This document shows positions 1-7,483 of a stretch of DNA of 48,522 bases, in pieces. The notes beneath the pieces are model-generated. The model was not told where the DNA came from, made no database searches, and saw only the letters and a program-made list of their open reading frames with translations. The position numbers were made by a program, and so were the translations under genes. The stretch is from Beijerinckiaceae bacterium. GTDB lineage: Bacteria > Pseudomonadota > Alphaproteobacteria > Rhizobiales > Beijerinckiaceae. The stretch covers positions 1 through 48,522 of the forward strand of contig SCSF01000062.1 in assembly GCA_004298435.1 (NCBI GenBank), given 5' to 3'. Every line of letters starts with the position of its first letter. The first letter of the stretch is position 1.

Positions 1-96
1 CATGCGACCTTCCCGCTTGAGGATGCACGCGCTGCGCATGAAATGATGGAAGCATCGAGCCATACGGGAAAGATTCTGCTGCTGACGGGGAAGTAG
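1..96 (+). CDS. C-terminal end of a quinone oxidoreductase/zinc-type alcohol dehydrogenase (partial)
   Basis: The window opens inside a reading frame that runs 31 codons to a TAG at 94-96. The visible tail includes FPLEDARAAHEMMEAS, then HTGKILLLTG. That pattern is typical of the C-terminal end of NADPH:quinone reductases and other medium-chain dehydrogenases, where the segment closes the catalytic domain. The 5' part lies outside the window, so cofactor and catalytic residues cannot be checked. The family call rests on this short tail only; another medium-chain dehydrogenase is possible. Confidence 0.6.
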   Translation, partial: HATFPLEDARAAHEMMEASSHTGKILLLTGK

Positions 97-107
97 GAGA
101 CGCACCG

Positions 108-222
108 TCATCGCGAGCCGAAGGCGAAGCAATCCAGCTCTTTCAGGCGTTTTTGGATTGCTTCGTCGCTACCCAGGCAAATTTACGCAGCCTGCATAAA
201 CTTGCCTGCGACGCTCCTCTCA
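108..222. repeat. Intergenic palindromic repeat (GCAATCCA type, family D)
   Basis: Two arms, GCGAAGCAATCCAG near 126 and TGGATTGCTTCGTCGC near 155, are inverted copies. A second inverted pair (AGGCAAATTTA and TAAACTTGCCT) lies inside. It fills the gap between two convergent genes and could fold in the transcripts from both sides. Similar elements are common between genes in Hyphomicrobiales. Only one copy is seen in this window. Confidence 0.6.
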
Positions 223-227
223 ATTTT

Positions 228-1334
228 TCAATATCTCTCTCTGAGGAAGGCTGTCAGCGCCAGGTCGAATTCGTTCGGACGTTCGATGTGTGGGACGTGT
301 CCTGAACCTCCGATCTCGACGAGCGTGCCGTGCGGCAAATCTTTCACCGCTTCACGTCCGAGTTCAGGCCAATGGCCGAGTTTTTTCGCGGCTTCGGGTG
401 CATAGCGGCGGAAGAAGGCCGAGTGATCCCCTTGGCCGATAATGAGCAGCACCGGCATCTTCAAATATTTATATTCCTGCCGGATCGGCTCTTGAAAGAT
501 CATCTGATAGGTCAGCGCGGAGGCCATTGCCCAGCGTGGATATTCCGGGCTCTTCAACACGCGCGAATAAATATCGACATACCGTTCTGCGATCGGCGGC
601 CAGCCGACGAAGAACGCGTGCATGAAAGTGCGGAAGCTCTGCGGCGTCTGGTGCATCTCGGTTGCGAACAGTGTCGCAAGCGGCACAGGTTTGATGACCG
701 AGCGGTAGTCTTCAAGGCCGATGGGGTTTTCGAGTATCAGTACTGATGTTGTCTCGGGGTAATCTCTGGCGAAGTAGACGGCGAGCATGCCGCCCATCGA
801 ATGGCCGAGGATCGCCGCTTTGGTGATTCCCAGATGATCGAGAAGCGTCTTGGTGTTATGCGCCAGTAAGTCGAAGGAGTAGCGGATGTCGGGTTTTGCC
901 GATTTGCCGAAACCGATCTGATCGGGTGCGACCACGCGGTAGCCCTGACCGCTCAACAGTTTGATAACACCGCCCCAGTAAAGACCGGAAAATCCCTTGC
1001 CATGAAGCAGCACGACGGTCTTGCCATTCGGCTTGCTCGTCGGGGCCACGTCCATATAGGCCATGCGCAGGCTCTGGCCCTGAATGGTCAAGTCCAGATA
1101 ATGAACCGGGTAGGGATAGACGACCCCTTCAAGACCGATGCCGAGTGGCGTCTGATCTTGCGGAGGCTGGGTGCGGCTCTCGCCCATTGAGAGCGCGCAG
1201 GTCGCGAGGATCGCAAGGCCGCCCAGAAAGGCGCCTAGGAAAGCGCCAAAAAAAGATCTGTAATGGGCGCGGAGGAAGCCGGCCATGACAGCGCCGAGGC
1301 CAGCAGCCCCGGCGCGCATTCTGGAAATAATCAT
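228..1334 (-). CDS. Alpha/beta hydrolase with N-terminal membrane or signal segment
   Basis: A 368-residue alpha/beta-hydrolase-fold protein. The nucleophile elbow is GHSMGG, the oxyanion-side motif is LLHGKGFSG, and the C-terminal histidine is in GSGHVPHIE. An N-terminal hydrophobic stretch (about residues 17-50, with FLGAFLGGLAILATCALS) looks like an uncleaved anchor or signal peptide, so the enzyme probably acts at or outside the inner membrane. The start follows the stop of the upstream FAH-family gene by 10 bases, with a GAGAAAG-like ribosome site, so the two genes form an operon. The substrate is unknown; these hydrolases act on esters, lactones or C-C bonds of small molecules. A later start at Met17 is possible. 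Confidence 0.85.
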   Translation of the reverse strand: MIISRMRAGAAGLGAVMAGFLRAHYRSFFGAFLGAFLGGLAILATCALSMGESRTQPPQDQTPLGIGLEGVVYPYPVHYLDLTIQGQSLRMAYMDVAPTSKPNGKTVVLLHGKGFSGLYWGGVIKLLSGQGYRVVAPDQIGFGKSAKPDIRYSFDLLAHNTKTLLDHLGITKAAILGHSMGGMLAVYFARDYPETTSVLILENPIGLEDYRSVIKPVPLATLFATEMHQTPQSFRTFMHAFFVGWPPIAERYVDIYSRVLKSPEYPRWAMASALTYQMIFQEPIRQEYKYLKMPVLLIIGQGDHSAFFRRYAPEAAKKLGHWPELGREAVKDLPHGTLVEIGGSGHVPHIERPNEFDLALTAFLRERY

Positions 1335-1344
1335 AAGTGCTTTC

Positions 1345-2124
1345 TCAAACGATGCGGATCGAGAGATCGGGCAAGCCCTCGATCTTGCCGACCAGCAGAT
1401 CGCCCTTAACGACTGTGCTCGGACCCTTCGGAGTTCCCGAATAGATGATGTCGCCCGCCTTGAGTTCGAAGGCTGTCGAGAGATGCGCGATCTGCTCGGC
1501 GACGCTCCATGTCATGTCCGAGAGGTCGGCCTGCTGCTTTATGTTGCCGTTTACAGCAAGCGAAATGCTGCCTTTCGTCTTTTGCCCAATCGCGGAAACA
1601 GGATGAATCGGCCCCATCGGCGCGGCATGGTCGAAGCTTTTGCCGATCTCCCAGGGCTTTTTCTGATTTTCCAACAGGTGCTGCAAGTCGCGCCGTGTCA
1701 TGTCGAGCCCGACGGTATAACCGAAAACATGATCCAGCGCCTTCTCAACCGGAATATTGACGCCGCCCGATTTCAGGAACGCCACCAACTCGATCTCATG
1801 CTGATACATATGCGTGAGACTCGGGTAGGGGTGATCGCCGACCGTGCCCGGGGCCACATATTGCACGGCATCCGTCGGCTTTTCGAAGAAGAAAGGTGGC
1901 TCCTTGCGCGGATCCGAGCCCATTTCCTTGGCATGCGCCGGGTAGTTGCGCCCGATGCAGTAGATGCGCCGGACTGGAAAGCGCTGCTTGGAGCCGACGA
2001 TCGGCAGGGTTGTGACAGGCAATGTGAACAGCAGATCGTCAGCCTTGATTTCCGCCGCGTGTGCGGTGCCGGCGAAGGCCAGCAGAGCGCCCAAACCAAA
2101 AAGTCCCCGTCGTGATGTATCCAT
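1345..2124 (-). CDS. Fumarylacetoacetate hydrolase (FAH) family protein with a Tat-like signal peptide
   Basis: A 259-residue protein of the FAH/2-hydroxyhepta-dienedioate isomerase family. The metal-binding carboxylates are visible as HEIE (E110, E112) and GLDM (D141), and the family motif IGRNYPAHAKEM follows the N-terminal strand. I chose the ATG at 2124 because AGGAGGG lies just upstream; the frame stays open another 21 codons without a better site. The N-terminus MDTSRRGLFGLGALLAFAG ending THAAE looks like a twin-arginine signal peptide, which is unusual for a normally cytoplasmic family. It is co-transcribed with the downstream hydrolase. Together they may cleave an acylpyruvate or related compound in the periplasm; the substrate is unknown. 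Confidence 0.85.
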   Translation of the reverse strand: MDTSRRGLFGLGALLAFAGTAHAAEIKADDLLFTLPVTTLPIVGSKQRFPVRRIYCIGRNYPAHAKEMGSDPRKEPPFFFEKPTDAVQYVAPGTVGDHPYPSLTHMYQHEIELVAFLKSGGVNIPVEKALDHVFGYTVGLDMTRRDLQHLLENQKKPWEIGKSFDHAAPMGPIHPVSAIGQKTKGSISLAVNGNIKQQADLSDMTWSVAEQIAHLSTAFELKAGDIIYSGTPKGPSTVVKGDLLVGKIEGLPDLSIRIV

Positions 2125-2299
2125 GATTACGCCCCCTCCTGCATGAAATTGCTGCCTCACAATAGGGCTCGCGGCCCCTTTCGGCATTCAATTCGGCGTC
2201 ATTATGGGGTGGTCGATAAAAATAGCGAAGATGGACGATGGATTGATCCGGGGAGACAAATTACGGAAAAAGAGCGGGGGTAGCTCTTCCACCCCTGGC

Positions 2300-2328
2300 T
2301 TGACATTCTAGGAAAAACGCGATTACTC
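2300..2328 (+). promoter_or_regulatory. Putative housekeeping sigma promoter for rpsD
   Basis: TTGACA at 2300-2305 is followed 16-17 bases later by ATTACT/TTACTC at 2322-2328. It lies about 245 bases before the rpsD start, which leaves a long structured leader. The -35 match is perfect and the -10 match is weak. Confidence 0.5.
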
Positions 2329-2332
2329 GCCT

Positions 2333-2378
2333 GCTTCGGGCCTCGTTTTGCGAAGCCCGGCAGGCGGCTTGCCGCCTG
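2333..2378 (+). promoter_or_regulatory. Structured rpsD leader with competing hairpins
   Basis: GCTTCG (2333-2338) can pair with CGAAGC (2351-2356), while the overlapping CGGGC (2337-2341) can pair with GCCCG (2355-2359), so the two folds exclude one another. CAGGCGG (2361-2367) then pairs with CCGCCTG (2372-2378). Ribosomal protein S4 is a known autogenous regulator in other bacteria, but I recognise no described S4-binding motif here. The rest of the 2188-2571 gap is GC-rich with no convincing gene. Confidence 0.35.
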
Positions 2379-2571
2379 ACGCACCCGCGGCGGTTCCTTG
2401 ATCTTCCAGTGAAGCTTTAAGAGAACGCCTGTCGGCCGCCCCTTTTGGGTCGGCAGAGGAGGGCGCGTTCCTCCGCCCAACCAAGCCGGCGGATGGTCGC
2501 GGTTTTTGGCGGCGCGCGTCAAGCGCGGGTGCTTCCGTGTCCATTGCCGGCCCAGCATGCAGGACACGCGA

Positions 2572-3189
2572 ATGACGAAGCGCGCGGAAGCCAAATATAA
2601 AATCGACCGCCGTATGGGCCAGAACATCTGGGGCCGCCCGAAGAGCCCCGTGAACCGCCGCGAATATGGGCCGGGCCAGCATGGCCAGCGCCGCAAGGGC
2701 AAGCTCTCCGATTTCGGCACGCAGCTCAAGGCCAAGCAGAAGCTCAAGGGTTACTACGGCAATATTTCGGAGAAGCAGTTCCGCAAATATTATGCCGAGG
2801 CGATCCGCATGAAGGGCGATTCAGGCGACAATCTCATCGGCCTTCTGGAGCGCCGTCTCGATGCGGTGGTCTATCGCGCCAAATTCGTGCCGACCGTCTT
2901 CGCCGCGCGCCAGTTCGTGAACCACGGCCATGTCAAGGTGAACGGACGCCGGGTCAACATCCCGTCCTATCAGGTGAAGATCGGCGATGTGATCGAGGTC
3001 AAGGAAGCCTCGCGTCAGATGACCATGGTGCTTGAGGCGACAGGCCTCGCCGAACGCGATGTGCCGGATTACATCGACGGTGATCATCAGAAGATGACTG
3101 CCAAGATGACCCGTCTGCCCCTGCCGACGGAAGTGCCTTATCCGGTGCTGATGGAGCCGAACCTGGTCATCGAATTCTATTCGCGCTGA
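2572..3189 (+). CDS. rpsD: 30S ribosomal protein S4
   Basis: A 205-residue S4 protein, the usual length in alphaproteobacteria. It carries the N-terminal block [19 protein letters not shown], the [15 protein letters not shown] segment, and the C-terminal S4 RNA-binding domain (about residues 90-155, with [11 protein letters not shown] and [15 protein letters not shown]). It binds 16S rRNA early in small-subunit assembly. I chose the ATG at 2572 because AGGA lies 7 bases upstream and the protein then starts MTKRAEAKY as in relatives; upstream in-frame starts have no support. A terminator follows. Confidence 0.98.
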   Translation: MTKRAEAKYKIDRRMGQNIWGRPKSPVNRREYGPGQHGQRRKGKLSDFGTQLKAKQKLKGYYGNISEKQFRKYYAEAIRMKGDSGDNLIGLLERRLDAVVYRAKFVPTVFAARQFVNHGHVKVNGRRVNIPSYQVKIGDVIEVKEASRQMTMVLEATGLAERDVPDYIDGDHQKMTAKMTRLPLPTEVPYPVLMEPNLVIEFYSR

Positions 3190-3245
3190 GGGTATTGCGG
3201 ACCAAAGGTCCGCGATCCGGTCCGAAGCAACTTTCCAACTACAAA

Positions 3246-3271
3246 GGCCGCCTTTCGGGGCGGCCTTTTTA
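3246..3271 (+). terminator. Rho-independent terminator after rpsD
   Basis: GGCCGCC (3246-3252) pairs with GGCGGCC (3259-3265) across a six-base loop, followed by TTTTT. It lies 56 bases after the rpsD stop and just before the 3' end of a convergent gene. Confidence 0.9.
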
Positions 3272-3292
3272 TTTGCCTGAATATTCGCCGCT

Positions 3293-3655
3293 TTAATTCT
3301 TCGTGCGGATTTTGAAATTGGCTGTGCTGTTGGTCGTCAAAAACATGCTCGAATTTTGGCCGCGGTAGAATTGGTTTCTCACATTCGAATTCACGTTTAG
3401 AGATTCGAGCGTGCATTCGCTTGCGATTGTTGCAAGAAGGAGTTTGCATTCATTGGCTGCGTTTTCATAAATCGTTTTGCGCGCCTTGGTCTGGAGGTCG
3501 GCAAGGGAGTTCTTGTCGTTCGGCGCAATCGGCTGTGTCATGCCGATGCTCACATTGACCCTGACTTCGTTTCTGGGCGGCAAGGGCGTCTGCGCCAGCG
3601 CCTGAGAGGCGGGCAGCGCAAGAATGAAAATGAGAGAGGGCATGGCGATGCGCAT
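3293..3655 (-). CDS. Small secreted protein of unknown function
   Basis: A 120-residue protein with a clear signal peptide (MPSLIFILALPASQALAQ, cleavage likely after about residue 22). The mature part is about 98 residues with two cysteines (NECKLL and SECTLE) that could form a disulfide. It ends in an Asn/Thr-rich segment. GGAG lies 8 bases before the ATG at 3655. I recognise no family; the spacing of charged and cysteine residues weakly recalls small UrcA-like periplasmic proteins, but this is not an assignment. It stands alone, convergent with rpsD. Confidence 0.7.
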   Translation of the reverse strand: MRIAMPSLIFILALPASQALAQTPLPPRNEVRVNVSIGMTQPIAPNDKNSLADLQTKARKTIYENAANECKLLLATIASECTLESLNVNSNVRNQFYRGQNSSMFLTTNSTANFKIRTKN

Positions 3656-3798
3656 GAGGAAAACTCCGCTCGGAATGTCATTTCACTTTTAGCCGTCAGT
3701 CATGCCGATTGCATTTCGCAGAAGCATGTTCCGTGGCATTCCGGTAAGCAGCCTTGACAATTAGCCTTAATGCGATCCCGCGATAATCCGAACGCACT

Positions 3799-4362
3799 TC
3801 AAAGCTTCTTCAGAAAGCCGGCGAAACGCATCAGCCCTTCGGGCCAGGGGCCGTGTCCGCTGGCGACATTGATGTGGCCGGAAAATCCGGCGTCCGCGAT
3901 CGCGGCCCCCCAAGCGTAGGCCATGTCTTCCGACTCTCGGAACATCGAGAATGGATCATCGCGGCTCGCAATGAGCACCGATGGAAAATTCAATGGCGCG
4001 GTCGGGGCGGGCACAAACTGCGGATCGATCGCGCTATGCTGCTCCATAACCCGGTCCGCCGGCGGCGCGACGAAGAAGCCGCCCACAATTTTATCACCGG
4101 CGTTGTTGGCCGCCATGTCCTGAGCGGCATGGACCGCCGCGATGACGCCGAGGCTATGCGCAATGAGAATGACCGGCTTTTCGGCCTTGGCCACTTCTTC
4201 GGCGATCCGCGACGTCCACTCCACCGCCTTCGGGTGCTCCCAGTCCGCCTGCTCGACGCGGCGCGCGCCGGAAAGCTTGGCTTCCCAGCGGCTCTGCCAA
4301 TGGTCCGGCCCGGAATTGCCGAGACCGGGAATGATGAGAATGGTGGCGTCCTGAGTCAGCAT
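3799..4362 (-). CDS. RBBP9/YdeN-family serine hydrolase
   Basis: A 187-residue small alpha/beta hydrolase. It has the family opening ILIIPGLGNSGPDHWQSRWE, the nucleophile in AHSLG, a late aspartate in ASRDDPF, and the catalytic histidine in GHGPWPEG. The frame extends 40 codons upstream, but those codons come from a dispersed repeat; the family start is the Met at 4362. Proteins of this type are cytoplasmic and their substrates are poorly known. Confidence 0.9.
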   Translation of the reverse strand: MLTQDATILIIPGLGNSGPDHWQSRWEAKLSGARRVEQADWEHPKAVEWTSRIAEEVAKAEKPVILIAHSLGVIAAVHAAQDMAANNAGDKIVGGFFVAPPADRVMEQHSAIDPQFVPAPTAPLNFPSVLIASRDDPFSMFRESEDMAYAWGAAIADAGFSGHINVASGHGPWPEGLMRFAGFLKKL

Positions 4363-4380
4363 GATTGATTGCCAATTCTG

Positions 4381-4482
4381 GTGTTTTCGAGCGAAGTGGC
4401 TTCCGGTTTGCGTGAAGAAAACGCGCGTCAAACAAGAGAATAGAGCCGAGGTTCTGATTCCGTCAAAGCCGGGAAGGCTCAA
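4381..4482 (+). repeat. Dispersed repeat family A, copy 1
   Basis: Starts GTTTTCGAGCGAAGTGG, continues with a variant of TTCCGGTTCGCGTGAAGAAA, and ends GATTCCGTCAAAGCCGGGAA. The ends GTTTTC and GAAAAC are inverted, so the first half can fold into a long hairpin. It lies directly upstream of the RBBP9-type hydrolase gene. Confidence 0.85.
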
Positions 4483-4596
4483 GCTGGTGCATGCTTCTCA
4501 TAAGTCAAGTGCGCTGGTGATTCGGGAGAAGAATAGCGAACGTCAAATGAGGCCGTTGCGAAAATAATTCACAGAGGGACGCCTGAATCAGCGGCC

Positions 4597-5148
4597 ATGC
4601 TGGCGAACGTCAAACGCGCGATGACAATCACGGCTGCACTTAACCGTTTGACGTTCGGCGATGCGGATCAAATTCGCGCTCTGTTCAGCGAACTCATCGG
4701 TAAAAAGGTGGACGAGAGCTTTTTGCTGATCCCGCCGTTCTATACGGCAGGCGGGAACGAAATTCGCGTCGGGTATAATGTTTTCATCAATCAGAACTGT
4801 ACTTTCTATGATCTCGGCGGCCTCGACATAGCGGACGATGTGATGATCGGACCGAACGTGAACCTCATTACGACAGGCCATCCGCTTGAACCTGCGCAGC
4901 GCCGCGCCGTCACAATCGGCAAACCCATCGTCATTGAGAGAAACGTCTGGATCGCAGCCGGCGCGACGATTATCGGCGGCGTGACGATAGGCGAGAATTC
5001 TGTCGTGGCTGCGGGCTCGGTCGTCACAAAGGACGTGCCTGCGAATGTGCTCGTCGGAGGAAATCCGGCGCGGCTCATTCGTTCGATTGGCGACGACCAG
5101 ATCTATCCTCTCCCAGAGGGAGATGGTGGCGCCGGAGGCGCCGGGTGA
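4597..5148 (+). CDS. Maltose O-acetyltransferase-type hexapeptide acyltransferase
   Basis: A left-handed beta-helix acetyltransferase of the LacA/MAT/NodL group. A short N-terminal helical part (ALNRLTF, ALFSELIGKKVDES) precedes hexapeptide repeats. The catalytic histidine is in LITTGHPLEP, and the closing motifs are VIERNVWIAAGATI and SVVTKDVPANVLVGG. It would transfer acetyl from acetyl-CoA to a sugar hydroxyl. Two oddities: the in-frame codons before the ATG at 4597 (IIHRGTPESAA) look like the missing start of the domain, with no usable start codon in that frame; and the last dozen residues (LPEGDGGAGGAG) are read from an intergenic repeat. The start shown is therefore uncertain, perhaps because of a one-base shift. 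Confidence 0.85.
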   Translation: MLANVKRAMTITAALNRLTFGDADQIRALFSELIGKKVDESFLLIPPFYTAGGNEIRVGYNVFINQNCTFYDLGGLDIADDVMIGPNVNLITTGHPLEPAQRRAVTIGKPIVIERNVWIAAGATIIGGVTIGENSVVAAGSVVTKDVPANVLVGGNPARLIRSIGDDQIYPLPEGDGGAGGAG

Positions 5149-5233
5149 GGGGTTACAACCGTCGTAAGTTTCGAATGATTGTAACCTCTCATCCGCCCCG
5201 CTCCGCGGGGCACCTTCTCCCACTGGGAGAAGG
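5107..5233. repeat. Intergenic repeat family E, copy 1 (CTCTCCC...GGGAGAAGGTG)
   Basis: Inverted arms CTCTCCCAGAGGGAGA and TTCTCCCACTGGGAGAAGG enclose the hallmark CTCATCCGCCCCGCTCCGC. It overlaps the end of the acetyltransferase frame and supplies that protein's last residues. It separates the gene from a convergent neighbour. Confidence 0.85.
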
Positions 5234-5256
5234 TGCCCGCTCCAAAGTGCAAGCTC

Positions 5257-5889
5257 TTACAAAGAAGCGTCTGCTCTGGCCGAAATGCTCGCGGACAAAG
5301 CGCCGATGAAGGCTTCATAGAGCTTCGTTTCGAGAGCTTCGGCAAGCCTGGCATGTGTCTCGTGCTGTGGATCGTTCTGCGCAATTTCAGATTCGACCTG
5401 GCGCAGATGTCCGACCTCCTCCGCAAGCAGGCCATCGAGTTTCTGCGCGACCGGGCCGGCGCCAAGAATTTTCTTGTAGAGGCCGTAGACTTCCAGCGCA
5501 CGGCGCTCGACGAGCCATGTCACATAAAGATATGTGAGTCGCGAACGCGCAGCTTCATTGCGATCGGCGAACAGCGCCTCGCATTGATGATCGAGCGACT
5601 GGAAATAGTCCTCTGCCTCCTCACCACAAAGGAGAACATCCGCCGTGTAGGATTCGAAGGCGGGGCCGCCGGTCTGAATCGCGAGCTTCTTGAGGCGCAA
5701 CGCATGGCGCCCTTCTTCCACTGCATGGCCGAGCGTCGTCGCATTCAGCGTTTCCGCTTGCTGGCTTTTTACGATCTTGCGAAAGCCGATATATTCAAGA
5801 AACGAGAACGTGTTGATCCAGCGCGCATGGAGCTGCGGATCCTTGACAATCTTCCCGACGAGCGGTTCCAGGTTGGCTTGTTCATTCAT
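5257..5889 (-). CDS. Ferritin-like four-helix-bundle protein of unknown function
   Basis: A 210-residue, all-helical protein with two diiron-type half-sites: E32 (FLEYIGF) with E59-G-R-H62, then E128/E133 (WLVERRALE) with E158-V-G-H161. This E...ExxH twice pattern is the hallmark of the ferritin-like superfamily (rubrerythrin, diiron oxygenases), so the protein probably binds two metal ions. I cannot assign a reaction. It stands alone between repeats, near the Mn-catalase gene, which has a related fold. It is predicted to be cytoplasmic, with no signal peptide. Confidence 0.75.
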   Translation of the reverse strand: MNEQANLEPLVGKIVKDPQLHARWINTFSFLEYIGFRKIVKSQQAETLNATTLGHAVEEGRHALRLKKLAIQTGGPAFESYTADVLLCGEEAEDYFQSLDHQCEALFADRNEAARSRLTYLYVTWLVERRALEVYGLYKKILGAGPVAQKLDGLLAEEVGHLRQVESEIAQNDPQHETHARLAEALETKLYEAFIGALSASISARADASL

Positions 5890-5914
5890 CGCTGATTTAA
5901 CTCCACTGTCCTTC

Positions 5915-6047
5915 CCGGACGGTAGCCACCGTCATGCGCGGACTTGATCCGCGCATCCAGGAGTGTCGTTTCCGGCCGTACCCTTGATTTGAACCCGACG
6001 CCTGGATGGCCGGATCAAGTCCGGCCATGACGCGCCCTTCTGGGAGG
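5915..6047. repeat. Intergenic repeat family C, copy 1 (GGCCGGATCAAGTCCGGCCATGACG)
   Basis: GTCATGCGCGGACTTGATCC near 5931 and GGATCAAGTCCGGCCATGAC near 6010 are inverted copies, each itself partly palindromic. The element fills the space between the ferritin-like gene and purB. Elements of this type are widespread in Hyphomicrobiales. Confidence 0.8.
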
Positions 6048-6067
6048 GTACGTTTAATAATCGCGCT

Positions 6068-7375
6068 TCACGCCGCGCCAAACACGCGCGTAAAGATATG
6101 ATCGACATGCTTGAGATGATAGCCGAGATCGAATAGCTCTTCGAGTTCGGCATCGCTCAGCGCTTTTTTCACGTCCTTGTCCTGCTTCAGCAGCGGCAGG
6201 AAATTACCTTCGCCGCGCCAGACAGGCATGGCGTTGCGCTGGACCAGTGCGTAGGCGTCCTCGCGGCTTACGCCTTTCTGGGTCAGCGCAAGCAGCACGC
6301 GCTGCGAGTGGACGAGCCCGCCGAGCGCGTCGAGATTCTTCTGCATCTTGCCGGGATAGACAAGCAGCTTGTCGATCACTTGCGTGAGCCGGGCCAACGC
6401 GAAATCCAGCGTAATCGTCGCATCCGGCGCGATCATGCGTTCGACCGAGGAATGCGAAATATCGCGCTCATGCCAGAGCGCGACATTCTCCATTGCGGGG
6501 GCCGCCATGCCGCGGATGATGCGCGCCAGTCCCGTGAGATTTTCGCTTAGCACAGGATTGCGCTTATGCGGCATCGCGGACGAGCCCTTCTGCCCTTCCG
6601 AAAAATATTCTTCCGCTTCCAAAACCTCGGTGCGCTGCAAGTGCCGGATCTCGATCGCCAGCCGTTCGATCGAGGAGGCGATGACGCCGAGCGTCACAAA
6701 GAACATCGCATGCCGGTCGCGTGGAATGATCTGCGTTGAAACTGGCTCAGGCGTCAGACCCAGCTTTTTCGCGACATGTTCCTCGATGCGCGGATCGATA
6801 TTGGCGAATGTTCCGACCGCGCCTGAGATGGCGCAGGTCGCGATCTCCGCGCGTGCCGCTACCAGCCTTGCACGGGCGCGGGAGAATTCGGCATAGGCTT
6901 CGGCAAGCTTGAGACCGAAAGTGACCGGCTCGGCATGGATGCCATGCGAGCGACCGATGGTCGGCGTCATCTTGTGCTCGAAAGCGCGCCGCTTCAGCGC
7001 TGCAAGCAAAGCGTCGAGATCCGCAAGGAGAATGTCCGACGCGCGCGAGAGCTGAACCGCAAGGCAGGTGTCAAGCACGTCCGACGAGGTCATGCCCTGG
7101 TGGACGAAACGCGAGTCCGGCCCGATGAATTCGGCAAGATGCGTCAGAAACGCAATGACGTCATGTTTGGTGACGCGCTCGATCTCATCGATGCGGGCAA
7201 CATTGAACTGAGCCTTGCCGCCCTTTTCCCAGATCGCTTTTGCGGCCTCTTTGGGAATGATGCCGATTTCGGCCATTGCGTCGCAGGCATGCGCTTCGAT
7301 CTCGAACCAGATGCGAAAGCGAGTTTCAGGTTCCCAGAGCGAAACCATCTCGGGGCGGGAATAACGCGGAATCAT
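6068..7375 (-). CDS. purB: Adenylosuccinate lyase
   Basis: A 435-residue member of the fumarase/aspartase superfamily. The signature SSAMPHKRNP (about residue 263) carries the mobile-loop catalytic serine; TSSDVLDT and the histidine in GRSHGIHAEP complete the site. It makes AMP from adenylosuccinate and AICAR from SAICAR in purine synthesis. The N-terminus MIPRYSRPEMVSLWEPETRF is typical of the family. The ATG has only a weak ribosome site and lies 20 bases after a strong terminator-like hairpin, which suggests controlled read-through or a very short leader. Confidence 0.97.
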   Translation of the reverse strand: MIPRYSRPEMVSLWEPETRFRIWFEIEAHACDAMAEIGIIPKEAAKAIWEKGGKAQFNVARIDEIERVTKHDVIAFLTHLAEFIGPDSRFVHQGMTSSDVLDTCLAVQLSRASDILLADLDALLAALKRRAFEHKMTPTIGRSHGIHAEPVTFGLKLAEAYAEFSRARARLVAARAEIATCAISGAVGTFANIDPRIEEHVAKKLGLTPEPVSTQIIPRDRHAMFFVTLGVIASSIERLAIEIRHLQRTEVLEAEEYFSEGQKGSSAMPHKRNPVLSENLTGLARIIRGMAAPAMENVALWHERDISHSSVERMIAPDATITLDFALARLTQVIDKLLVYPGKMQKNLDALGGLVHSQRVLLALTQKGVSREDAYALVQRNAMPVWRGEGNFLPLLKQDKDVKKALSDAELEELFDLGYHLKHVDHIFTRVFGAA

Positions 7376-7394
7376 GGCGGAGCATTCTTGCTGG

Positions 7395-7424
7395 AAAAAC
7401 GCGGCGGGGCCTGTGCCTCGCCGC
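7395..7424 (-). terminator. Strong terminator-like hairpin just upstream of purB
   Basis: On the minus strand a 10-bp stem (7415-7424 with 7401-7410, one G-T pair, four-base loop) is followed by TTTTT at 7399-7395. It lies between the Mn-catalase gene and purB, 20 bases before the purB ATG. It may end the catalase message or attenuate purB. Confidence 0.7.
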
Positions 7425-7457
7425 TGCTTCGCCTAACATGGCGGTGGCCAACGCGTC

Positions 7458-7481
7458 AAAACAGGGCGCCCTGAGGCCCTG
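7458..7481 (-). terminator. Terminator-like hairpin after the Mn-catalase gene
   Basis: On the minus strand CAGGGC (7481-7476) pairs with GCCCTG (7467-7462), followed by TTTT at 7461-7458. It starts 3 bases after the catalase stop codon. An alternative CAGGGCGCCCTG palindrome overlaps it. Confidence 0.55.
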
Positions 7482-7483
7482 CC

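Noticed and set aside
1285..2115. A 276-codon open frame on the plus strand
   Set aside because: Antisense to the FAH-family gene, which has its catalytic carboxylates and ribosome site.
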